Shown one piece after another: positions 10,225 through 19,021 of a stretch of DNA of 64,000 nucleotides; the first letter of the stretch is position 1, and every line of letters begins with the position of its first letter. This DNA is from Hyparrhenia diplandra (Eukaryota > Streptophyta > Magnoliopsida > Poales > Poaceae): positions 248,001-312,000 of the forward strand of contig JADLZK010009181.1 in NCBI GenBank assembly GCA_015847255.1, given 5' to 3'. The notes under the pieces are model-generated. The model was not told the origin of the DNA. It searched no databases and saw only the letters and a program-made list of their open reading frames with translations. Position numbers and translations under genes: made by a program.

Positions 10225-11194
10225 TGGCATCGCCAAAACCATCAAGCTACATTGGCATTCACCCCCCAACGATCTCGCCAACCATGCCAGGCTTCACGAC
10301 AAGCACCGGGCTGATGGAGGTGCCCCCACGAGCTTCTTGCCATCGGTGCCAATCTTCTACCTCAACAACCACCATTACTACACCACGGGTTTATCAAAGG
10401 TGCTACGGGATGTTCTCCAACCAGGTGGGATCATACGCACACTTTTGCGGTTGGCTTTCACCCCTCGGCGTACTCGCCAACGGTGCAAACCCTCTCGGAG
10501 AGCAATGGAATTCCATCGGTCGATCCAAAGATCGGCAAAGGTCGGCATCCTCATCTTGGTCCTACTCCTTCCCTCTATACAAGTGGATGCAACAATTTTC
10601 GGACCATCTTTGCTTTGATCGACCCGTCAACGCCGGCCGTGCGAGAACCACGAGGCGAGGGACGCGGTGTGAGGGAAAGGGGGGAGAGATGTCATGTGCC
10701 GAAATGGGCCACACCGCACAGGCCCAAAGGGGCAGGTCGCAAGACACCACTAGGCTGGGCCACCACCGCCGCCACCCCCACCTCGTCATCAACTTCGCCA
10801 TCAAGCAAAGGATATTTAGGGAATTAAATATAATATAGAATAGGAAATAAATTGGATTTACTTTACGTGCAAGTCTCTCTCAAACTATAAATACAAGGGC
10901 ATGTAATCAGTTGAATCTAATCAGAAATAATCAAGGGGTAAAACCCTAAGCTTTCCAGCCTTCGATCTCTCTCTCTCTCTCTCTCTCACGCTCACGCCGC
11001 CGCCGTTACGCCGCCAAGACGCTGCTGCCACGCGCCCGCCATCACGTCGCCCAAGGCGGCCGCCTCCTCCTCCTCTTCCTTCTTCCTCTTCCCAAGCCCC
11101 TCCGGCCCCTCCACCGCCACCTCAATCATCGCTGCCGCCGCCAAGCTCACCGTTGAAAGTGTCACCGCCGCCGGAATCCATCCGGTTTGTGACA
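10225..11194 (+). repeat. Right LTR with TATA box and leader
   Basis: The longer of the two repeats. It contains 'aaactataaatacaagg' (TATA core near 10887-10895), an AT-rich 'aatcagaaataatcaagg' stretch, a CT microsatellite and then a GC-rich leader. This is the usual order of a plant LTR promoter. It ends GTGACA at 11194, next to the AAAAT duplication. Confidence 0.6.
10965..10986 (+). repeat. (CT)n microsatellite
   Basis: About eleven uninterrupted CT dinucleotides in the leader of the right LTR, just downstream of its TATA box. CT-rich tracts are common in plant 5' leaders. Confidence 0.9.
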
Positions 11195-12399
11195 AAAATC
11201 CACAACTTTTATCTGATATTGTTTAGAGACCCAAATGTTCATATTAAGTTTTCTAACTGCATAATTCATTTAATTCCTCATATGACCTCGAATGTTAACA
11301 TAGTCTACACCAAAGTTGTTGCTCTCAATATGTTCTACAACTTCTAGTTGGCATTCTTTTTATCGTGGGTCATTCAGAGGCCAAAATATTTATTTAAGGT
11401 TCTCATGAGTTGAAATTCATGTTCTTATTTTTCAATGACAACTCATGTTACCATGGTTTATGCAAAAGTAGATGTAGATCTCAACGTGCTCTATAACCTT
11501 ATAGTCGACAACTTTTAAATTTGAGATCGTTTAGAGGACCAAAATTTTGTTTTGATTCTCTAGTTATGACATTCAAATATTTTTTATTTTGTTTAAAACA
11601 ATCTTAGATAGATGCTCTATATCTAATTTTTAGTGCTCAATAAGATCTAAAACTTTCTAACAGAAATTGTTTCCATTTGAGATCATTTAGGAGTCCAAAT
11701 ATTAATAAAAGATGACAGGGCTAAAAAACTAAAGACATGTGAAGCCCGCAAGTCAATATTATGTTAAAAGAAACCCGTATGCAAATAAACAAACAATTGG
11801 TATTTTCAAATCCTAACCTATAAAAGAACTGAGAGAACCATATAATATTATTTAAGTCTATTATTTAAGTCGTAATTACCATCTATCTTTTCTATCGATG
11901 CTATAAATTACATGCTCAAATTTAAACTTAAAATATCAATATTACTATGGTAGTAATTATAATATATGGTAATTAATGATTGGAAGGGAATGATGGATTT
12001 AGAACCAAGATATCATGAATATACATAATTACCCTAAGGAACCTAAGAATAATAAGGTATGGCTTTTGGAATAATAATTTACTGCTATCATGCTTACTGG
12101 ATTTGAAATTCATTCTTGTCTAGAAGTCTAGTGGGAAGTGATAAGAACAAAATAGGATTGTTTTTCTCTTCGTTGAACAAAAACCAGCCTCATGGTATTA
12201 TCCATCAGTGTTCACTAAAGAAGAATATCATACATTCAAAAATATATCAAGTGACTTTTATTAAGAAAAAAAGAACTAAAGCACATGCCATGACTATACC
12301 CAAAAAAAATAGCATATTCTAAATTATAGGGCACTTTTCATGTCTAATATTGCAATAAAGTGAAGAAAAGGGCCACATACTCAATGGGGATATAAGATA
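11195..12399. other. AT-rich spacer between the LTR element and kinase 1
   Basis: No coding frame was recognised. The stretch 11195-11700 carries a diffuse repeat with words such as 'catagtctacaccaaagttg' that also occur just left of the LTR element (near 7685). The stretch 12060-12400 parallels 30060-30540 upstream of the kinase 2 stop, so it is conserved kinase 3' flank. Confidence 0.4.
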
Positions 12400-14104
12400 T
12401 CATACCTGGTGATCCACCCGTAAATCTTCACCAATTTGAACACAACTTTCTTCTGCTGCATTAAGAACTTCAATAATATTTGACACATTTGGCCTTTTCT
12501 CCTTCTCGGGGTGCACACATTTCAAGGCTATGTCGATGCATTGTTTTACTAGCTGGGCATGTAGTTCGAAGTTGTGTAGTTCAATGATCTTTCGAATCTA
12601 TTCCTCCAATTACTGACCACCTACAGAATTGCATATATAATAATTGAGCTAGAGCGAAGGTAAACATGCAGAAGGCATGTTAATTCATCTTATTACTTTC
12701 TCTGTGAAATGCTGGAAATCTGTTTTGGTGTTTTGGTGATAGTCCGGATAGCCATCCTTGCAACCTTTGAGTATCTGTATGATTATTACACCCAAACTGA
12801 ATATATCTAGTTTCTTTGAGATTTCACCCTTGTTTATGTATTCTGGTGCCATGTATCCCCTACAGCAGACATCAAGAGTTTGAGACACGCAAGCATAATC
12901 AAAGGCCATACTAAAGAAAGCATATGATATTGTTGCGGGGTGTAGCTTACAAGGTTCCGTGACGATTTGAAGTGATAATGTATGATTTTTGTTCACCCAA
13001 CAACCTTGACAAACCAAAATCCGCAATTTTTTGGCACCATAGCAGTATCCATTAATATATTTTGAGGTTTAAGGTCTCGATGAATAATTTTGCGCTCGTG
13101 AAGGTATTTCAAACCACTACATATTCCCTTAATTATCTTGTATCTCGTGTTCCACTCAAGACCTGAAGATTCATCTGTAGAAATACTTTTTCGACATAGT
13201 TAATCTTATCATACCATGCTTAGTAATAAGAGCAATGAAATTTTGTGTGGTTGCAGTAATAGTAATATCTAATTACTAGCTCGTCCAAAAACAAAGTTAT
13301 TCTAGTTAGACATCCGTCAATTTAAGTTTGACCAAATTATAAAGAAGTTTCGTCTTTATGACACCAAACAGAGATACTATATGATGCATCTTATTATACT
13401 TATTTAGTACTTACTATAAATATTGAGGTAATATATATAGATTTTTAGGGCATATTTAAGATGTTTAACTCAATGTAGAATAACCTTTTTTTGATACAGA
13501 CAACATATTTCGGTGTTCTACTGACTGTGGCTAGAAGGTGTGTTCTAACAATGTAGACTTCAGAATGAAGAATAAAAGGAACTAATAAATTATGTCATGT
13601 GATTCTGAAACGTACCTGAAAGATGCTTGTTAAGGTCTCCATTACACATATACTCGAAGCAAAGCATTCTTGTCAGTTGTTCAATAACAATACCTTTCCC
13701 ATTCGGTTGCTTCACCAATTCCCCCTCTGATTTGGCACAGTACCCTAAAAGTTGTACTATGTTTTGGTGTTCGATATCCATAAGAAAAGAGGCCTCATCC
13801 TCGAAGGATCGGTCATTACCCGTCAGAATTCTTCCATGAAACTTTTTGACAGCAATAGCTGAACCGCAGGCGAGAATGCCCTTCACAGAATTTATGTTTG
13901 ATCCGTTCATTAATTACCACTGCCAACATTTGAACAAAAAAAAAAAAGCTGGAGTGAAAAGAAATCGGCATACCTTGTAAACCACTCCGTACGCACCCTC
14001 CCCGAGCTTTAGCTTATTGCAAAAGTCATCTGTGATGGATCGCAAAAGCCTAGAGGCAGAGATACTGGTTCTTCAGTTGGATGCTTGTTCCTCAACTCCA
14101 TCAT
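12400..14104 (-). pseudogene. Receptor-like kinase 1, five exons, frameshifted
   Basis: A protein kinase catalytic domain is split over five minus-strand exons: 14104-13974, 13880-13616, 13174-12951, 12859-12697 and 12620-12400. Kinase landmarks are GEGAYGVVYK (glycine loop, exon 1), IAVKK (invariant Lys, exon 2), HRDLKPQN (catalytic loop, exon 3), an Asp-Phe-Gly region and GYMAPEY (exon 4), and a C-lobe ending near KRPNVSNIIEVLNAAEE (exon 5). All four introns have GT-AG ends. Comparison with kinase 2 shows a one-base deletion in exon 1 near 14053, an extra A in exon 3 within the run before the DFG segment, and a one-base deletion in exon 5. The family is the RLK/Pelle serine/threonine type. 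No ectodomain or membrane segment is visible, so it may be receptor-like cytoplasmic. With these breaks it is a pseudogene. Confidence 0.8.
13285..13510. repeat. Decayed Stowaway-like MITE in kinase 1 intron 2
   Basis: The words 'caatttaagtttgaccaaa', 'gacaccaaacagagatact' and 'aaatattgaggtaatatata' are typical of the interior of grass Stowaway/mariner MITEs. The same remnant occupies the matching intron of kinase 2 (about 31440-31690), so the insertion predates duplication of the unit. Terminal repeats are too eroded for exact ends. Confidence 0.5.
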
Positions 14105-14496
14105 CTTCAGTACTCTGCTGACCGTCTCTTATTTACTTGGAGGCTGCTTATGTGGGCAATTATTCACTTGTGTCAAACATAGTCTGGGTTCAGTTCCATG
14201 AAGTTCCCATCACATCGTTTGAATTTTCCATCGCATCGAATCTTTGGACACATGCATGAAGTATGAAATGTAGGTAAATAAAATAACTAATTGGACAATT
14301 TATATGTACTTTACTAGATGAATCTTTTGATCCTAGTTAGGCGCCATGGTAGGATAATATTTACCACAAACAAACGAAAAGTGTTACGCTGCCAAATTCA
14401 GTGATACAGTGAAAATTTTAGGGTACTAAACACAGCGCATGGCCAGGGCCCAGGGGGATATAATACGTATCGGACCAGCCCAACTCATCATCATAC

Positions 14497-14642
14497 CTGC
14501 AGTATGTCCAGGGCCCAGGGGGATGATGGAGCCTCTTCTCTGGGAGATGGTGACGATGATGGGGCCTCACCGGCTCACGGCAATAAGTTGACCGACTGGA
14601 CCACCATGACCAAGCCGATGTTCAACGGTTGTGATCAAAAGC
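14497..14642 (-). other. Predicted 5'-untranslated exon of kinase 1
   Basis: On the minus strand, an acceptor (tttgcag ending at 14643) and a donor (GCAG|GTATGATG, GT at 14496-14495) delimit 146 bases. The same exon with the same two splice sites is found at 33366-33262 and 37557-37411. No open frame is shared among the three copies, so it is best read as leader sequence. Confidence 0.55.
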
Positions 14643-14775
14643 CTGCAAACAAAGAAGATGAGAATACAGAGTTAGACCATAATAGTATTGTTCATCACAA
14701 GACCGAACACCGTTGCCCCCTGCCTTGTCAAAGAGATATCTTTTTTTTTTCTACTTCTGTGGTATATCTGGACAA

Positions 14776-14828
14776 TTTTTTTTTTATGAACAGGAGGGGT
14801 TTCAGGCCCCTACTGGCTACTGAGATAA
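14776..14828 (-). mobile_element. Ultrashort 5'-truncated retroposon tail (53 bp)
   Basis: A poly-T run followed by 'atgaacaggaggggtttcag' and 'gcccctactggctactgaga' is flanked by the 8-bp duplication CTGGACAA (14768-14775 and 14829-14836). The poly-T shows a poly-A tail on the minus strand. This is the very 3' end of a non-LTR element inserted after early termination of reverse transcription. Confidence 0.65.
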
Positions 14829-15149
14829 CTGGACAAAATTTGAACTGCAGGTAAATCAGTTCAGGTAGGTTGGCAAAGCCAACAAATTTAAATTAAGGGG
14901 ACGAGTCTGAAACTAAGATCACGTACTATTGTTACCCAGAGATCAGCAGAGCACAGAACGCAAAACATATATTCTCCAAAACCCACCTCTTGCAAACTGT
15001 TACGCTAGTTGAAAACTCAAAGATCTTCGGGAAACCCCGAAGATCTGTGTTTGAGTTGGACACGTCTGCTGCGTGCAGGGAGAGGAAATGAGCATCAGCC
15101 AGACTGATACTGCAATCTGTCGCCAGAAGAAATGAAGCAAGCTTACCCA

Positions 15150-15290
15150 CAAAGAACCAAGAAGAGAAACGCGCAGGATTTGATCACCGAGGTTGTTAAG
15201 AACAGAATCGATGCTAGCTCCTGCGGTTAATTAGCCTCAAGTTCCCATGCTGCTTACATGTACTGCCTGCAAGCAAGATATATAGTAGAG
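15150..15290 (-). promoter_or_regulatory. Kinase 1 core promoter and first leader exon
   Basis: On the minus strand, TATATAT near 15285-15279 lies about 30 bases before a plausible transcript start near 15250. The following stretch ends at a donor, GTGG|GTAAGC, near 15152. The block is repeated at about 37690-37820 and 41285-41410, where the TATA core has become TATGTAT. The downstream exon at 14642-14497 fits as the next leader exon. Confidence 0.5.
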
Positions 15291-15299
15291 GAGCCTCAA

Positions 15300-15844
15300 G
15301 GCGATCGAGAGGCTGTCGCGGCAAACGATCGACCGAGGAGGCGTCCGAGATTCCGTGGAGGTGAAAGGTCGTCGTCGTCGAGCTGAGCATGGCAGTGCAT
15401 ACAGAGCAGAGCAGTGGTTCGTCGAGTCAAACTGCCGTGGTCCGTGGAGCAGCAGTCTAGCACTAGCGTTTCGTCCAATGCAGGTTGTCTATTGCTTCAT
15501 TATTAATATGACGCCGTGACGTGGCTGCGATTATTCAATTAATCACGTCACTATGAATATCCCATGGCAATCTGTTGGTGGTTCAGTATTCAAGCTTTCT
15601 AGTTGTCTCCTTTGTTTGGCGGTAGCTCCGGTTGTTTCCGCGCGCTTGCTACACGCTTCTGCTTATATTTCTTGTTGAAACTAAAGCATGCTTGGAGCTG
15701 TCAATGACTCATCCTTTTGTATCCATCGGCTAGTGGATCATATAATTATCTTAGCTGTTAAATAATTTAGTAGCCGGCAGAATAGTTAGTGGTTACACGC
15801 CCACTTTGTCTTTGGCCCAACCTTTTTTAGAAGAAAAGAAGTTT
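15300..15844 (-). repeat. Kinase upstream block K5, copy 1
   Basis: Paralogous to about 35310-35400 (short piece), 37810-38290 and 41400-41960. Shared words include 'cgtttcgtccaatgcaggtt', 'gtttccgc(g/a)cgcttgcta', 'atggagctgtcaatga' (variants), 'cggctagtggat' and 'gtagccggcagaata'. Copy 1 holds the empty version of a target site (15473-15486) that is filled by a tiny retroposon in the copies at 37.9 and 41.5 kb. Confidence 0.7.
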
Positions 15845-17860
15845 TTTTTTCCTCGAATACACAAAAGACTTGCACATCATTGTCATTAAGAGAAGAGTTT
15901 TTTTTTTTTTTACGTCCGCGCTTTCGGGCGTTCTTGGGTGTTAGAATATTACATTAAGCGCCACTTCCAAACTATTTGTCCTAAGCGGATTACTCACGGA
16001 TTAGACAATCTAAATTGCACGCACCGGCTCAGATCCTTGGATTGGCGGTGGTGCTCATTCGCTGGCGCTGGCGCGCGCCGCGGGACTGCCGAGGGCGCGC
16101 GAGGCCGAGGCGCGGGCGTCCGAGTCAACGGGTCATCGCCGAACATGGCCTCGTACTCCTGCTTGGCCTCCGCCATCGTTTTTCCCCTCAAGCCATCGGC
16201 CGTTAATGACGAGGACTTCCTTGCGCTCTTGAGGGGAAGCCCGGATGAGTGGTCGAAGACCTTGGTCCGCAACAGGGGGTGTTGCGGGTGTGTCAGAGCG
16301 TGGTGCGCCAGCCTTCTTGGGTACTTGTTGGGCAAACCCCTCGATGCGCCCGCTGAGCACCGCGACATCATCGTCATCGACGGCGTCCCGGGTCCATCGA
16401 CACCGCCGGCGGTGGAATTGAATCAGCGGCGCCTTGCATTGCCGGCGCCAAATCAACGGCCTTGTATGCAGGCACGGGAAGCCCGGTGGTGGCAAGCAAC
16501 ATCCGTTGTCGTCATCCAGCAGCCATGCTCCGGGCCAACACAGGGATATCAATCACTAGTTGTGGGTCATTCGCACCAAGTGGCGTGACCTCGGCCTTGC
16601 GCTGGCAGCCCCGGCCGACGGCTGCATGGCCACCCACTGCCGGAGCCGGCATGCCTTCAGAGTCAATGTCCACCAATTTCGAAGTCGTGGCCTCGTCGCG
16701 GTGCTCTCCGCCCCGCCGATGATTGAGGCCACGACAGGGTTTTGCTGGTGCGTGTGGTGGGGCCTCCCGGGCCAGCCGACACCTCCGCTGGTGTAGTCCC
16801 GGCCGCCCCCACACTAGTGCATCTCTAGTCTCACGGGTGTGCGAGGAAGGCCCGAAGCAGCCCCTTCCAAGAAGGCCTCGAGTGCCGGCGGTGGGCCCTC
16901 AAGTATCGCTGCCCGGGAGGATGAAGGCTGCGAATCTGCGCTGGCCACCGACGTCATCAGCTCTGGGGCGCCCCTCCCGGCATGGCCGGGGCTCATCTCG
17001 AGTGGGTGGCAGCAGACCTTCGAAGATGATGGTCTAGGCCACGCCCCTCCAGGTGGCCATCTGGTGCGCAGAGGACAGTGATCCAAGGCTTGAGCCCTCG
17101 GTCGTGGGCGCGGTTGATGCTCCAACCCCGGCCGCGAGTAGACCGCGGCCGCCACCATGAAAGCTTTGGTTGGCACCGATCACCCCTCGCTTCCTCTTTT
17201 CGCTGCGGCGTGCGCGGCTTGAGTGGAGACCGCGGGCACGACGGTGGGGGAGCATCGGGTCGACCATGCCTCTGGGACCCGCAACCATAGTACCACCGCC
17301 CCAGGCCCTGCACCACTGCCACACCGTTGTCGAATGTCCCGCCCTGCCACATCGTCGACACACCTCGGATGTTTGCAATCCATGCAACGTGTGGGCAAGG
17401 TTGTGGTAGTGGAGGCATCGCCGAGGCAAGTTGCGTGGTGGCAAGCGATGCCCCACCGCGGGGCACTTGAAGCTACGACCATTGGTGTGTGCGGGGAACT
17501 GCTGTGGCCCGCTTTGCCCCCGACCGCTACCCCATGGCGCTACCGCGGCCGCAGCAGCTGCCGCACCGGCTGTGAAGGGTGCTGGGGAGCACTCGCTGCC
17601 ACCCGTCAGCGCCCGGAGCGGTCGCCGGCGCGTCGGCCCGAGCCGCAGGTGGACGGGGAGCCGCCCGACACGGCTTCGGGGCCGACCGCCGCCACTTCAG
17701 CGCCGCCGCCGGTGCCGTTGTGCGCGGGGGCACGACCCTCCACTGGCCGAAAGGGAATGCCGCTCACCAGCTGGGGACGCGGTCGATCCTGCTGCCTCTG
17801 TCTTCTTCAGGGACCGTGCCGCCCGCGAGCCTCCCAGCCATGACCCGGGGCTCATGCAGC
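15845..17860 (-). mobile_element. 5'-truncated LINE with ORF1 remains
   Basis: This GC-rich insertion interrupts the K5/U boundary; the undisturbed sequence is seen at 38245-38310 and 41905-41960. The left edge has a poly-T run and 'cctcgaatacacaaaagact', the reverse complement of a common grass LINE 3' end. Minus-strand frames at 17482-17180 and 17466-16993 keep cysteine/histidine spacings of a CCHC zinc knuckle (for example CMDCKHP and CHHATC). DGWQRVLP, near 17590, is typical of the linker upstream of that domain. No reverse transcriptase is present. I could not define a clear target-site duplication, so the ends are approximate. Confidence 0.6.
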
Positions 17861-18640
17861 TGATTTCTTGCATAGTTTTGAACTTATTGGAGCTGACAAA
17901 ACAAGACAAAAAAAAAGGTGGGGTGGGGTGGGAGGGGGGCATAAACGAAAAGGGAAACTTTTTCAAAAGAAAAGTCTTCTGTTGATTATTGATTTCATTC
18001 TGTGAAAATGTCCAAAGCAATAATGTCCAAATCTCTGCTTGTCGAATGGATGGTCTCCCTGCTTGTACACATTGCAACGACGGCTACAAACATAGCTAAT
18101 ATGTTCCTCTGAGGATAGCTTGCATAAAGGAGTTAACACAAGTTTTCTCCAAAGCAAAATAATTTCACGTGCACCAAATTGCAGAAGTAATGGCTGCAGC
18201 CCCACAAAGATTAATCTGCATTCTTTTTCTTTAGGTTAAGGTTAATCTGCATTCTTTGTGCTCTAGTCCGTTAGTTAATTGCTAAGCATATGGATTATAG
18301 ATCTAGGTGGGATTAACCCAGTGTAGCTTTATATGAACAATAGTATTATTAGCATGTTGGCAGTACAAAAAAGAGGTGTTTTACTATTTCGTTACTGTGA
18401 CAAAGAACATTTCATACCACCAGACCAATTCTTCTTAGCCAAGTTGTCGTCCTTTATTAAATTACAGATACTATACCGAAGGAAAATCTTGATTTTCAGA
18501 GCTAAGGTCAGCCTCTCCATTAAAAATATTGTTGAAAGCTTGTCTGAATCAGCTGCACTCTATTTTGTTTCAGTCAGTTCAAAGCTTCTCTGCATTCCTA
18601 TCATTTGTCAGTATAGGTCCAATTAAACTTGTGTTATTAT
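17860..18640 (-). repeat. Upstream block U, copy 1
   Basis: Matches 36640-37097, 38290-38638 plus 40133-40333, 41960-42573, and 44046-44153 plus 45281-45340. Landmarks are 'tttcacgtgcaccaaattgc', 'taatggctgcagcc', 'agattaatctgcattctt' (here slightly changed), 'tctagtccgttag', 'tagatctaggtgggatta' and 'ttagcatgttggcagta'. It contains no conserved open frame. U separates the kinase promoter of one unit from the NLR flank of the next. Confidence 0.75.
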
Positions 18641-19021
18641 ATTTTTCCTTGCAAATAGTGTTGTATGTTCCTTTTAATTCCAGCACGTAGTACTTAGTTC
18701 ACCTCAGTTTGGTTTTTTGCATCTGCTTAGCAGTATGTCTGCCTGAACGTCATTCAGAGTACTTGCTCTGTACCTAGTTGGTCAGCCAGTGCTAGTGCAT
18801 TTGGTCCCTCTTGGTTGCAGCTTGTGTTTAGTACACTTCAGTATTAGTTTTTCCTTGGTGTTTTCAGCTAGTGGGGCTTGTATCTTGTTTCGGTCATCCT
18901 GATTTTGCTTCCACGACGTATTAAGGAAGAAAGATGATAATCATCCTCGGGTTAGCCTGTCACTAGTTGGCTTGTGTGGCCTTAATGATTAGATAAGGGT
19001 GAGAACCTTAATGACACAAGT
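18641..19021. other. Spacer between U block and CACTA element
   Basis: T-rich sequence without recognised genes or repeats within this window. Confidence 0.4.

Larger units (their letters stand above)
7719..11194 (+). mobile_element. Non-autonomous LTR retrotransposon carrying an H15-domain relic
   Basis: Two direct repeats (7719-8435 and about 10225-11194) flank a GC-rich internal region. The 5-bp sequence AAAAT occurs immediately before (7714-7718) and after (11195-11199), as expected of a target-site duplication. The outer ends are TG...CA. The left repeat ends in TA where the right one ends in CA, and is followed two bases later by TGGTATC, the start of a tRNA-Met primer-binding site (8438-8444). 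No protease, integrase or reverse transcriptase could be recognised, so the element is non-autonomous. I found no polypurine tract before the right repeat, so its exact start is uncertain. Confidence 0.65.

Noticed and set aside
13285..13510. Stowaway MITE with exact borders
   Set aside because: The interior resembles Stowaway, but the terminal repeats are too eroded to place ends, so it is listed only as a decayed repeat.
15994..16588. Overlapping GC-rich frames on both strands
   Set aside because: They lie in the inserted LINE piece and contain no motif apart from the zinc-knuckle remains described there.
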